64,000 nucleotides of DNA, taken from positions 1 to 64,000 of the forward strand of contig JAMZAV010002036.1 of NCBI GenBank assembly GCA_024449915.1, given 5' to 3'. Positions 23,176 through 35,261 of the stretch are shown in pieces. The notes under the pieces are model-generated. The model did no database searches. It was not told the DNA's origin and saw nothing but the letters and a program-made list of their open reading frames with translations. Position 1 is the stretch's first letter; every line of letters starts with the position of its first letter. This DNA comes from Sweltsa coloradensis. Lineage: Eukaryota; Arthropoda; Insecta; Plecoptera; Chloroperlidae. The translations under genes and the position numbers were made by a program.

Positions 23176-25263
23176 CCTTGGCCAACAACAAACCCCCCAA
23201 GGCCCGACAATGTCTTTTTTAACATCGCTTATACAAACTTGTAAAATAGGGGAATTTAACTGATGGCCCGGGGTCTGTGTTTATCAGGCGCGAATAAAAA
23301 TTTCAAAGTTGTCAAAAAAAATGTCTTTCAGTTTAAAAATAAAAACTAAAATAAAGGGTTGAATTAAACACCCCCAATCAGAGAAAATTCTCCCCTATTG
23401 TGGTTTGCTGATCGCGGATGACGATTTTAAGAGAAAGCCCGGGGCACTAAGGGTTTCCCACGTAAAAACAAAACTAAAAACCCTTCAAAACCCAAAACCT
23501 TTCTATTTCCTTTGTTCATTTTAAAATTCCTGTCAAGATGGGCGGGGTTTGCAGGCGAATCCGCAGATCGCAGCTCTGACATGAAGCTGGGCCCCAAACG
23601 TGTCCTATGAAATGCACCCCAAAGGTTTGCGGGAATCTTTTTTTCCAAGTCGCCGATCGGCTTTCCATTTTAATTATTGATGTGGTATAGGGGGGCTATA
23701 GTGGCTACTGTAGCTCCAAGTGTTAGGCCCATCATCCTGAACATAAGGCCCCCAGTTCCATTTTCTTCCTTATTTGAAAATAAGATTTTATCCCCGGGAA
23801 AGGCAGACGAAAAAATAAAAAAATATCTTTCCATCTTTCGCGATTTCTACTGGACGCACTGAGGGGGGGCCCGCCCCCCTAAAAACGTAAACAATCACGG
23901 GGTTTCACGGCACCAGTGCTCCCCTTTAGGGGAAATTGCCCCATGAAAAATTATTGGGTGGCACCCTCACTATCTTTTCCCCTTCATACCTTTCAAAAAG
24001 GAAAATTGTGGTTGATGGAAGGGGGAAAAAGTCGAAAACAACGGCCTTTTCATAACTAGGCTATTAAGACTGGACTAAAACGAAATAAACATAACCTCAA
24101 CGTTATTCAAATCTACCTATCCAAACCCTTCCAACATTTGGTAAAAGGACTCGGCATTTAAACCAAAATTTAAAAATTTTAACAATACTTTTTCGTAAAA
24201 TCACCATACAATTTCATGTCAAAACTATTTACTACATAAATGTAGCATGGCTAAAATCCTTATTTTTTGATAAATGTTCCTTTATGTTGTTGAAACGTTG
24301 AAAGTTTTTTTCCAATATTTTGGTTGCTTTGTATTTTGCATATAGTTTTTTTGGATTATTTTTATTTTACCAAAAATGATATAAGTTAATATGGAGAAAT
24401 CGTCGGGAATAAAAAATATAATATAATAACCTGAGATAAAATTTTGAGTAAAATAATTAAGAATAAAACCCTTTTGTTTAAATGTTAGTAAAAAAAACCC
24501 CCTGATATACGAAAATTGCTCAAAAGGGGGAACAATATAAAAGCAAACCCGTAATTTAGTTAATCCCCCTTTTACCCCTACAGATAAGAAAAACGGCACC
24601 GTATAAAAAAAAAAAACGAAAAAAAAACAGCCTCTGCAAAGATAAAAAAACTCCCGGGCCCATTGAGAAACCCCCTGAAGAGCTCCCCCTGCCGGGGAGG
24701 ACCAGAGACCAAACCCAAATGTGGTTTTCCCCCATCGCAAATAGCAACTTTTAAATTTCACCCAGGTGCGGCGCGGGGGGAAAAAGAGGAAAATTGGTTT
24801 TTTATTTATAGGGAAAATTTCGCCCACCAGGAAAACCACTTTTGTAATTCTCCTCGTTTCCGGGGTTAAAATTTCTACAGTGTGGGGTTCCCTTGACGCA
24901 TTTTCCCGGGGGATAAATTTCATTTTGGCAATTTACAGTTTTAAAAATATACTTTTATGTGTATAGGCCTTTAAAGGTTTGGGGGGCTAGCCGCTAAAAT
25001 GCGGTTTTAAAAAATTTCCTAGAAGGCTGTGGTGGCGCAGTAAACCCATAAGAGTCCCCCGGGGGCTTTCCCAAGTAACCCCAGGACAAAAAGCCCCTGA
25101 GCGAGTTGGGTGGGGCTGGAAAGGGGGAGGGTATATAACACTAAAATGGGAATATTTTGAACCCCGGGACCTCCACCAAAAGTGCTCCCTGTTTTTTGGG
25201 TAATTTAAATTTTGGCCTACTACAAAAAAGAAGGCACTACAATTCAAAATTTTCCCAAAAAAA

Positions 25264-25376
25264 ATGATAATAAAAAATAAATTTTAATAGTTAAAAATAC
25301 TAATAATAAAATAATAAAAATAATAATAATAAAAAATAATAATAAAAATAATAAAAAATTTTTAATAATAATAATT
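25264..25376. repeat. AAT-rich microsatellite
   Basis: Irregular AATAATAAT and AATAAAAAT units, degraded by the base-call errors of this region. Confidence 0.75.
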
Positions 25377-25457
25377 TGCGGTGAGAAATTCCCTTTTTTA
25401 AAAAAATGATTTTTCCCGATTATGGTTTTTAAAAAATTTACAAAAATTTACCATTTC

Positions 25458-25458
<1 letters not shown>

Positions 25459-25493
<35 letters not shown>

Positions 25494-25642
25494 CCCCCCC
25501 CCAAAAAAAAACACCCCCCCCCCACAAACCCCCCCCCCCAAAAAAAAAAAAAAAAACAAAAAAAAAACCCCCCCAAAAAAAAAAAAAAAAAAAAAAAAAC
25601 CCCCAAAAAAAAACACCACCCCACACCCCCCCCACCCCCCCA
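25459..25642. other. Poly-C / poly-A block, probable artefact
   Basis: Alternating long C and A runs with almost no other base for about 180 bp. Frames on both strands here give only Pro/Lys or Gly/Phe strings. It looks like a base-calling collapse rather than biology. Confidence 0.75.
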
Positions 25643-26054
25643 AAATTGACTTCCCCGGTTATAAAAAAAAAATTTTGGAATTTGGATTCCTTGTAAGGAA
25701 GTGGTTTTGAAAATTTCCCATGTTTTCCAATTTCCCAAAGAACTTTGGGTAAGAAAAGGGTTAAACCCCCTTTAAAAAATGTTACTAATTTCCCTCTTTT
25801 CTTAAATTTGTTTCAAAGGGGGCCCCTTGGCACAAACAACCCAAAACCTTTTTTTTTTGTTTTTTTTAATTTTTTTAAAGTTCCTTTTTTTGGGTTAGGA
25901 AAATAACAACTGGGAGATTCGTTAAAACCAGTGGTTTTTGTAAAAAAACCCTGTTACCCCCTGTTTTCCAAACCCCAAAAAATTACCCAAAAGAAACCAT
26001 AGAAAGTCCCACTTACTTTCAATTGGGAAAACCCTTTTTTTCCCCCTTTAAAAA

Positions 26055-29000
26055 AAAACGGGAAACCCGTTCCTGGAAACAAACAAAACAAAACTTTAAA
26101 TTATTTTTGGAAATTGGTTTTAATTTTTTATTTAAAAAATTTTTTTGAAAATTTTTTTTTTTCCCCCGAAATTTCTTTAAAAAACCAAAAAGGGGGATTC
26201 GGGGAAAAGGGGTTTTTCCCCCTTTTTTTTCCAAAAATTGAAAAAAAGTTTAAAGGGGGAAAAAAAGTATTAAATAATTTTTTACTTAACACAAAAAAAA
26301 TTAAAAAATAGGCCATAAAATTAAAGGTAAAGCTTTACAATTTTAAATTTTTGTGGGAAAACATTGGGGGTAAATTTTTTTTAAAAAAATTTTTTAATTT
26401 CCCGGGAAAAGGGTGTTCCCATGTGGCAAATTAGTTAAAAACCAAATTTTTAAATTCCCAAAACGGAATTTTTTTTTTTAATTTCTTGGCAAGAACCCTT
26501 TTTTTCCCAAAGAAAAAGGGTTTTTCTTAACCTTTTAATTTCCCCCCCAAAAAAAAAAAGTCCCCGGAAACTAACCGGGGCCCAATTTTCTTTTCAAAAT
26601 TTTTTTTTGGGGGGAAATGGAAAAAAAAAAAAATTTTTTCCAAAAGCCCGCTTTTTTGCCGGGGCCCGTTTTAACAAATTTCTTTTTTTTTGGGCCCCTT
26701 TTTTTAAAGAAATAAAATTGGAAATTCGTTCCCTTTTTAAAAATTTTATTTTTTTTTTAACCAAAAAAAGGGTTTTTTGTTTTTTTTTAAAAAAAAAATT
26801 TTTTCAATTTTTTAATTTTTTTAACAAAAAAATTTGTTTCCCCTATTTAAAAATAAAAATAAATTGGGAAAAAATTGGTTTTTTAAAACCCTTTTAAAAG
26901 AAAAAAAAAAAAAAAAAATTTATGAAAAACAAAAAAGTACCCGAAACACACGTATACCGCTGGTTTTAAACGGATGGAAGGGGTTTTAGACTAGTTTAAC
27001 GGCTTTTGGGTTTTCCTCGACGTCTGCTCGGGAGTCCGGGTTTTGTGGATAACCTATATGACTGTCAAGGAACACCGGGGGGTGGGACGTAAAGCCGTTG
27101 TCCATTGGGGACTTTTCGAAAAGGGGTAGGCTTTCGTGCCGGTACCCGGGTTTTCCCCCCCTTCTTCTGTTTTTACTTCATCCCCACTATTACCACTTTA
27201 TCGTCTCGAATAGCCAAGTGCATTAGCGTTAAGCAAAACAAAACAATCAATCATCATCAATTTAATCAAATCAAACAAACAATCAAATAGGGGTAAAAAA
27301 GCGTCAAAGAGACGCCCATCCTTTGAGATTTTTTTGATTGGGGGTAAAAAAAAATTTTCCCTCTATTGGCTTCAAAATTTGTTTTGATAAACACTTATTT
27401 TCATCAACATTAACCAAACCACGAACGTCAGTTAAGTCACAACAAATGGTTTACTATTTATGTGGGGCTTTTTCGCTCAGTTTTTCCCTCAGTCCCCCCT
27501 TGCTAAATGTGTCGTGTAAAAACTAAATCTCGCCCCCCTTTTCTAAAATTGCAAAGGCCCTTGAATTAAATTTTACAGCCGCGTGTTTTAAAACTTCCCA
27601 TCGCTGGGCCCCAAAAAAAAATGCCTAAACGCTTCGAGACTATTTTGAAAGGAAAAAACCTTTTAAAAGGGTTTCCCCCCGTCGATTAAAAATCTCAACG
27701 AAACGTTAAAATTTAAAATGTCAGAAAGCAGAGTAGTCCCGCCTCCCGCTACAAACCCCCCCCCCCCCAAAACCCCTTGGGGGAACAACAAAAATTTTCT
27801 TTTTGATCAAAAAACTCGGTTTTTTTGCTTTGTGCGCACGTTTAAAGGGAATGGAAGGTTTAACCTGTGGGGAGGATAAAGGTTTTCAAATCAACTTTGT
27901 TTCAAGAACAAAAGGCGGTTTAAAAAAAAATGTAATGGGAGCTAAAATAGGAAAAAGGGGGACAATCAAAACCGTTTTTAAGGGGGAAAAATTAGGAAAA
28001 TCCCAGAGTGACAAATTGGGCAGAAAAATATGGATAAATTTTAAAATAGTAAATTCAAGTTTTGTTCTTTTTATAAAGAACCAAAAGGGGAAGGGTTCAA
28101 AAACGAAACGCTACATCGATTTCCTATTAACAAAAAGATTAAAAATATTTGATGTTGGAAAATTAATTTTTTTTAAAAAGGACTTTTTACTTTTAAAATT
28201 TTAATAAACCCAAAAAACCATTCTTAAGAAAAAATTTCCCTAATATACACTTTTTGACCCTTAAAAAATCATTTTTTAAATGTTTTAAAGTTAATTTTAT
28301 ATTCAAAAATTTTTTTTATTTTTAAAACCCTGTTTCTGGACGTATTGTATGGAGAGGTATTTGGGTCTGCAATTTTCCTTAACGCTATTGTTTTTTAATA
28401 TTCTAGAATATTCAACCCAATTAAAAAATTTTCTGTAGTTGTATCCCCCTTTAAAAAATGATAAAAAATATAGAAACAAAATTTAAAAAACTAAAATTGT
28501 TAAAAAATGATCAATAATTTTCGTTTTAAATTTTGCCCAAAGGGGATTGAAAACTAGGGGAATAAGGGACCCCCAGATAAAATACAATCCAGAAAATTAA
28601 AAATCGAACAAGACCCGGGGTTGTGTAAATTTTTGGTTATTATAAAAAATTATCAAACTACCCCCCCGGGGAAAATTTCTCCCCTAACCAAATCGAAAAA
28701 CCAGATAAAAAAGAGAGCGTTGTTCAAAATTCATCTTGCCCTTCCCCCGAAAAAACCTCGAACCCAAAGTGTAATAAAATTTTTCTTTCCAAAACAATTT
28801 TGCAGGGTGCGGGGCGGTTTTGGGGGGGGGGGCCCAAAGACGTCAGCATTTTAAAACGGGGAACCCGATTGGTTGCAATCCCCCCCCGCCGGTTACGTCA
28901 AACATTGCTTACCTTTTCTTTTGGGACAACTTTAACCTATAACCTCACGACATTTTTGTTTTTATTCTTTCAAGGAGGGATTTCAATCCTCACCCTTTTT

Positions 29001-29843
29001 GAAACTTCCCCTTCCTATCTAAAGTTTAAATGGCCCCTGAAAACAATTCCTCGAGTCAATTAAACTCGTTTCCCCCTGAAAAATACACACTCGGGGCTCT
29101 TTCTAAAATGGTTCGTCTTTCGCTTTTGCAAGGGTTTGTTCGTTTTTCAACTATTTCTAGAGTTCCCAGAGAAAATTTGCTTAAAAATCAAAAAATACAA
29201 AAAAATACATTTTTCTTTTGCCCCGTTTTTCTCGGCGTGGAACTTTCTTTGATCTGTCATTTAAAAAGGGGCCCGGGCGTTGTATTATGATATGTATCTA
29301 ATTTTTTTTATGTGTTTTTTTTGGGGTTTAAAGATTTATAATTATGATTAAGAAAAAATGGGATTTTACTCATGTATTCTGTTTAAAGGTCTTTTTTTCG
29401 TTGTGAGATTTAAAATTTTTAAAAATATATATTTTAAAGAATTTAATAAAGACTCAAAGGGGAAAGAGAGAGAGACATATAAATTTGGTTGCGACAATAA
29501 TTCATCTTTCGTATAAATCCCCTTTAAAAAATTAAATTTTTTTGGCGTGGATTTTTTTTTCCTTTCGAAAAATATAATTTTTAAAATTGATTGGACCCTT
29601 CCTTTCCCTTTTGGCCCTAATTTTTAAAATTTTTTTTAGATAAATTTTTTCCCTTTTTTTGAAGAAGTATGGTTGGGGAGTGCGGAAAATTCAAATCTTG
29701 TCGTGGTGCCCCAACGTTCGTGTAACCCTCTGAAAACACAAAAACAAGAGCTCTGAGGTTTTTATCGATCGGGGTTTACCCCCCCCCCCCCCCTCTCATC
29801 TCATCGAATACAAACCCAAAGGTTTAATTACAAAATATCTCCT
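26055..29843 (+). other. Error-filled duplicate of 29,844-33,822
   Basis: Order and orientation match the clean segment throughout: GAAAACATTG (26,362 vs 30,112), TTTCCCAAAGAA, ACGTATACCGCTGG (26,950 vs 31,051), GGGACGTAAAGCCGTT, ATTCCTCGAGTCAATTAA (29,046 vs 33,056) and GGTTTAATTACAAA at the end. The copy ends at the counterpart of 33,822 and the clean copy begins in the next base. It includes a degraded version of the SINE (from about 26,940) and of the small MITE (about 28,790-28,935). Confidence 0.85.
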
Positions 29844-31028
29844 GTCTTGCTAGGCTCGTCGGGACACAAACAACAAGACTTTAGTATTTTGATTTGTTTA
29901 TTTTATTTATTTTTTAGTATGGTTCTTTATTTTGCTGTAAGATACATTTATAACAACAAAAATGGCGAGATTCGGTGAAGCACGATTGTTCTTCCACCTG
30001 AAAAAAAAGTTAGCAAATAGTAGGTAACTAACTTCTACTATCACAAAAAATTACAAACAACTAGAAACATAGAACAGTAAGCGTAGGCTTACAATTTAAA
30101 ACTAATTGGAAGAAAACATTGAAAGTAAAATTTCTTTAAAAAATTGTTTAGTGCGGTAAACAGGCTGTTCCGTAGTGAACAACCACTTAGGAAACAACCA
30201 CTCCCAAGTTCCAATAACATTCAGAGAATTTGATTTTCAAGTGTACTTGAAAACACGCACCCGTATTTCCCAAAGAACCAAGTTTTTCTTGGAATCCATC
30301 TTTTACATTTTCCCTCGCCCAATTACGTCGCACAACCGGGGCAGTTCTGTCAAAGGAGTTTATATTGAGCAAAGGCTTTTAGGGGTGGTTTTCAAAATGT
30401 AGAGAAGAAATGAACGTGGGGGACATAAAGTTGTGGGCACACTTTCAATCGATGAGTGTTTGCTCAACTGGGAAAGATTTCGAGTCATCTAATACCTATA
30501 CAAATAATTAAAATAAGTGTCCATTAAATATATAATTGAATACAGACTTATACAGTTTTAATTTCAAAGTGGGTGCGTTTATTTTTCATGGAGGATAAAC
30601 TTTTTCGTTCACAAATGTTTTAAATTTTACGAGTAAAGGTGCAACAAGCACTGTGGCAAAAGTTACGATTCCCATAATTGAATTACAACGGTTTCAACGG
30701 TCATTTTTATTTTATATTGTGTCAAGAGTATCTTTCATTCCACTAAGAAAAGGTATTCATTCATCAGACGATGTTTATATTTCTCAAACATACACAGAAA
30801 AAAATTGATACTATAGTCTCTATGGCCTTACTATTTACTTATTCAAACAATAACATGTCGGCAGTGGCAAAATGTTCCAAGCGCTGTGCGGCAGTTTACA
30901 TGCTTGCATGCCACTGAATAATATGATAGTCCTGAGGTTATATTTACAAGTTGTCACTGTCAATTGATTAACAACTTGTCGTATAAATTAATAAATTGAC
31001 TTGGTATTATTAAAAAAAAAATCATGGA
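29844..31028. other. Clean sequence, no gene recognised
   Basis: First part of the clean copy of the duplicated segment. The 75-codon frame at 30,175-30,402 and its minus-strand shadow have no recognisable domain and are destroyed in the noisy copy. Confidence 0.4.
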
Positions 31029-31039
31029 CAACTAGAGTA

Positions 31040-31357
31040 CCCGAAACGCACGTATACCGCTGGTTGGAGCAGATGGAGGGTTCGAGAGCTAGTATAACGG
31101 CTTCGTTCTCCTCGACGTCTACTCGGCAGTCCGGGTTAGTGGAGGAACCTATATGACTGTCAAGGTAACACCGCGGATGGGACGTAAAGCCGTTGGTCCC
31201 CTTGGTACTTTTCGAAAGGAGTAGGCTACGTGCCGGTACCGGGTTTCCCCTCCTCTCTTCTGTTCATACTTCATTCTTATCTATCACCACTCATCGTCTC
31301 GAATAGCCAAAGTGCATGAGCGTTAAGCAATACAAATCAATAAATCAATCAATCAAT
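31040..31357 (+). mobile_element. 5S-headed SINE, 5'-truncated copy
   Basis: Shares the central region of the copies at 0.2 and 45.9 kb (GGTTCGAGAGC, GGGACGTAAAGCCGTTGGTC, GCCAAAGTGCAT) and ends in AATC repeats, but the 5S-like head is missing. Imperfect direct repeats CAACTAGAGTA (31,029-31,039) and CAACTAGGAGTA (31,358-31,369) flank it, a likely target-site duplication with one base gained. Confidence 0.85.
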
Positions 31358-31369
31358 CAACTAGGAGTA

Positions 31370-32798
31370 AAGAGCCTCAAAGAGAGCGCCCATCCTTCGA
31401 GATTTTCTGATTGGTGGTAAAAAATTATCCCTCTATTGCTTCAAAGATTTATTTGAAAAACACTTATTTTCATCGAACATTAACCAAACCATGAACGTCA
31501 GTTACGTCACAACAGAATGGTTGACTATTGATGTGGGGCTATTCGCTCAGTCCCGCCACTCGCCCTTGCTAAATGTGATCGTGTAAAAACTAAATCTCGC
31601 CCCCTTCTCTAACATTGCAAAGGCGTATGAATATAAATCTACAGCCGGCGTGTTTTAGCTTCCGATCGCTGCCTAAATAAATAGCCTAGCGCTTCGAGAC
31701 TATTATGAAAGGAAAATACGTTAACTAGGCATTTCCCCACTCGATTAAAAGTCTCAACGAAACGTTAATTTAAACTGTCAGACGCAGAGTAGTCCCGCCT
31801 CCCGCTACAGCCCCCCCCCCCCCAACCCATGGGCGCGAACAACAAACATTTTGCTTTTCGATCAAAACATCTCGGTTTTCGCTTTGTGCGCACGTTAAGG
31901 TAATGGAAGGTTTAACCTGTGCAGGATAAAGGTTACACTCAACATTGTTTCAAGAACAAAAGGCGTTTTAAACTGTGTAATGTGAGCTAAAATAGGAAAA
32001 GGGAGACAATCAAAATCCGTTTTTAAGGGGAAAATTGAGAAAGTCTAGAGTGACAAATTGTCAGAAAACTATGGATAATTTTAAGATAGTAGGAATTCAA
32101 GTTTGTTCTTATATAAAGAACCAAAGGTGAAGCTTCAAAGCGAATCGCTACATCGATTTCGACTATTAACAAACAGATTATAAAATATTTGATGTTGGAA
32201 GTTAATTTTTTTTTAGAGAAGACTGATACTTTTACATTTTAATACCAAAAATACCATTCTGAAGAAAATATTACATAAATATACACTTTTTAGACTTAAA
32301 CATACATTTTCAAATGTTAACGTTAATTTTATATTCAAAAAATATATTTTATTTTAACCATGTTTCTGAACGTATTGTATGGAGAGGTATTTGATCTGCA
32401 ATTGTCCTTAATCGCTATTGTTTGTAATATTCTAGAATATTCAACTAATAGTAATAATTTTCTGTAGTTGTATCACCTTAAAAAGTGATAAGAATATAAA
32501 AACAAAATTTAAAAAACTAAAAATTGTTAAAAGTGATTAATAATAATCGTATAATTATGCCAAGGAGATTGAAAACTAGGAAGAATAAGAAGACCCCCAG
32601 ATAAAAATACAATCCAGAAAATTAAATAATCGAACAAAACCGGGATTTTGTAATTTCTGGATTATTATAAATAAATATTATCAAATCTACCCACGGGAAA
32701 GTTTCTCCTCTAACCAAATCGAAAAACCAGATAAAGAGAGAGCGATTGTTTAAAATGCATCTTGCATTCAACCGAAATTACCTCGAACAACGTGTACT
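31370..32798. other. No gene recognised
   Basis: Contains a C run near 31,810 and otherwise AT-rich sequence. The 133-codon frame that the noisy duplicate shows over the equivalent of about 31,860-32,240 is not open here, which marks that frame as an error product. Confidence 0.5.
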
Positions 32799-32943
32799 AA
32801 AATTGCTCCAAAGCAATTAGGCAGATGCGAGCGGTTTCGGCGGGCCAATGAGCGATCAGCATTTTAAATCGGGGACCGCTGATTGGTTGCAATCCACCCG
32901 CCGGTGACGTCAGCATCTGCTTACTTGCTTCGGGACAACTATA
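32799..32943. mobile_element. Palindromic MITE with CCAAT and CRE motifs
   Basis: 145 bp with inverted ends: AATTGCTCCAAAGCAATTAG on the left, and a right end whose complement starts TATAGTTGTCCCGAAGCAAG. Inside are CCAAT (32,845-32,849), the inverted ATTGG (32,882-32,886) and TGACGTCA (32,905-32,912). A sister copy with better-matched ends lies at 60,324-60,471 in the opposite orientation. CCAAT and TGACGTCA are binding motifs for NF-Y and CREB-type factors; activity here is inference. Confidence 0.75.
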
Positions 32944-33038
32944 CCTATAGAGCCTCACAGACATTTTGGTTTTATTCTTTCAAGGAGGGATTTCAATCCG
33001 CACCTTTTAGAAGCTTCCACCTTCCTATCTAAAGTGAA

Positions 33039-33167
33039 ATGGCCACTGAAATCAATTCCTCGAGTCAATTAAGCTCGTTCAACCGTGAAAAATACACACT
33101 CTGCGCTCTTTCTATGGTCTCGTCTTGCGCTATTTGCAAGGGTTTGTTCGTTTACAACTATTTCTAG
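33039..33167 (+). CDS. Possible small ORF or first exon, product unknown
   Basis: A 42-codon frame begins GTGAAATGGCC (G at -3 and +4, a good start context) and ends at TAG. It encodes a Ser-rich start (MATEINSSSQLSS) and a Cys-containing second half with a CAIC motif. It starts 96 bp beyond a MITE carrying CCAAT and CRE motifs, the distance expected of a promoter. There is no recognised family, TATA box or clear donor site, so chance remains quite possible. The noisy duplicate has the same ATG but altered codons. Confidence 0.2.
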   Translation: MATEINSSSQLSSFNREKYTLCALSMVSSCAICKGLFVYNYF

Positions 33168-35261
33168 AGTTCTAGAGAAATATAGCTTATAAAATCAAAA
33201 TATACACAATATACATTGTTCTTTTGACCCCGTTTTTCTCGGCGTGGAACTTACTTTGATCTGTCAGTTAAAAGGACCGACGTTGTATTATGATATGTAT
33301 CATATTTATGTTATGTGTTTAGTGTTAACGATTTATAATTATGATTAAGATAATGGGATATACTCATGTATTCATGTTTATGGTCTTCTTCGTTGTGACG
33401 ATTTAAATTTTAAACATATATAGTAACGAAGTGAATGAAGACTCAGAGAGAGAGAGAGATAGACATATATAAATTCGGTTGCGACAGTATTCATCTTTCG
33501 TATAAGTCAAATCAAAATAATATTTTATGGCAGTGGAGTTTTTCTCCTTTCGAAATGTATAATTTAATATTGATTGAGACCCTTCTTTACTTCTGGCATA
33601 ATTTGAATTTATTTTAGATAATTTTACCGTTTTCTGAAGAAGTATGGTTGGAGAGTGACGGAAAATTCAAATCTTGTCGTTTAGTGACCCAAGCGTTCGT
33701 GTAGACCCTACTGAAAGCACAAAGCAAGAGCTCTGAGGTCTTATCGATCTAGTGTGACCCCCCCCCCCCCTCCCATCTCATCGAATACAACCTAAAGGTT
33801 TAATTACAAATATCTCCTAATCTCATAAGTGCTGCTCTCTACCCTTCCACTGTGCGCAAGCCTAGACCACAAGGCTAGAGATGCGAGCCCTACAAGTATT
33901 CACCATTAGTCAAACAATGCTCGCGAGGGGGCGGAGAGAAATAGTTGCAGTTCCACGACTAAGCCTGTGTTTAGTAATTAAAGGCGAGGAGATTATAAAT
34001 AAGACTGTATCACGCATTATAGCGAGCGTGTCGAATAGACCATAAGAAACCATCAGTTGAACTAGCAATATGAAGCTAAAGGAAATATACATATTTTTAG
34101 GCTATAATAATAGTGTGATAATAGTAACTAAGGAAGTAACAGTAACTAATACAAAACATATAACAGACTATTATATATTTTGTATTCGAAGTGGTTTAAT
34201 GGATGAATGAGTAACATGGGTTGCTAAGGTCCATTTGTATTTTAAGGAACTGCTGGTAAATTTCGAAATTTATTTGTGGCTTATCAGCAATAATGTTTAG
34301 TAATCTTTTACTATAGGAGAGTCCTTGCTTGACAATCACGCAAAATAGCATAATCAAATGACAACTGGATGCAGGAATAGTTCCCCAAAAGATGTCAAAT
34401 AGGTATATAGCTTATTCATTTTACAATTTAATTGAATTGCAAATTAATTGCAAATGTAATATTTGCAATGTAAAAGTAAATATCAGTGCGCAGATTAAGT
34501 AAAATAAATATAATACAAAGATTTACATACCTACACTAACTCTTAAAGCTGGTACTAAAACGGTTGATATAAAGATGAAACGGTTCAGCGAAATAACGAA
34601 TTTAAAAAAAAATTATTCTTGTAATTCGCAGATATTTTTAAAATGCTAAACGAAAAATTTCATCACGTCTCCGTTCGATTTTTTCATCTTTTGACACTGA
34701 CGTCTTTAACGTCTCATAACACCCATTGTATTAATTACATAATTACCATTTTCTGAACGCCCTTCGACCCGTCATTCCACACGACAAAAACCAACCAGCC
34801 AGTCCGAAACTTGCTACTCAAGACACGATCCATCACAATAGCGATCAAGACTATATTCGCTTTTAAGAGTTCTTACAAAGAACCCATCACTTTAGCGCGC
34901 GCTGAAACTTTCGCCGAAGTTTATTCATGAAATATTGAAACCTCCTGTTTTATACACCGAGTTTGTCTTAGTACAGACGACAGCCGACAGATGGCATTGG
35001 TATAGGGGATTATTCATTATGACTTGTAAGGTTATTGCATTATTCAGTATGAGACTAGGATATTCAGAGAGATATACAGACAGACAATCTCATTTTCTTC
35101 TCTAGAGTGTTTTTTGATAAATGTGTTTTGTAAGTGAACAATGGAAGATCTTTTTTTCTGTTCATTTGTTTAAATTCTGACATATTTTTAATCGTACAAT
35201 CTATGCGATACAATGCGGTTCGCGGGTTTCAAAGCGATTCTACTTGAATAGACTACACAAG
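33168..35261. other. No gene recognised
   Basis: Short GA repeat near 33,446-33,462 and a C run near 33,758-33,770, then AT-rich sequence with only short frames. Confidence 0.4.

Larger units (their letters stand above)
19200..29843. other. Low-quality sequence with inflated homopolymers
   Basis: From about 19.2 kb the texture changes: runs of four to ten identical bases become the norm and isolated bases tend to match a neighbour. The clean texture returns abruptly at 29,844. Where the same DNA is present clean (29,844-33,822), the noisy version shows substitutions toward adjacent bases, homopolymer lengthening and small deletions. Every frame here, including those of 213 codons (24,282-24,923, minus), 133 codons (27,803-28,204) and 118 codons (21,860-22,216, minus), should be treated as unreliable. 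Confidence 0.85.

Noticed and set aside
24282..24923. 213-codon minus-strand frame
   Set aside because: It lies in the low-quality zone, is rich in Phe/Lys/Gly from stretched homopolymers, and no domain is seen.
25398..25738. Pro-rich and Gly/Phe-rich frames on both strands
   Set aside because: They are translations of long C and A runs that look like a base-calling artefact.
27803..28204. 133-codon frame
   Set aside because: It exists only in the noisy copy. In the clean counterpart near 31.86-32.24 kb the frame is broken, so it is an error product.
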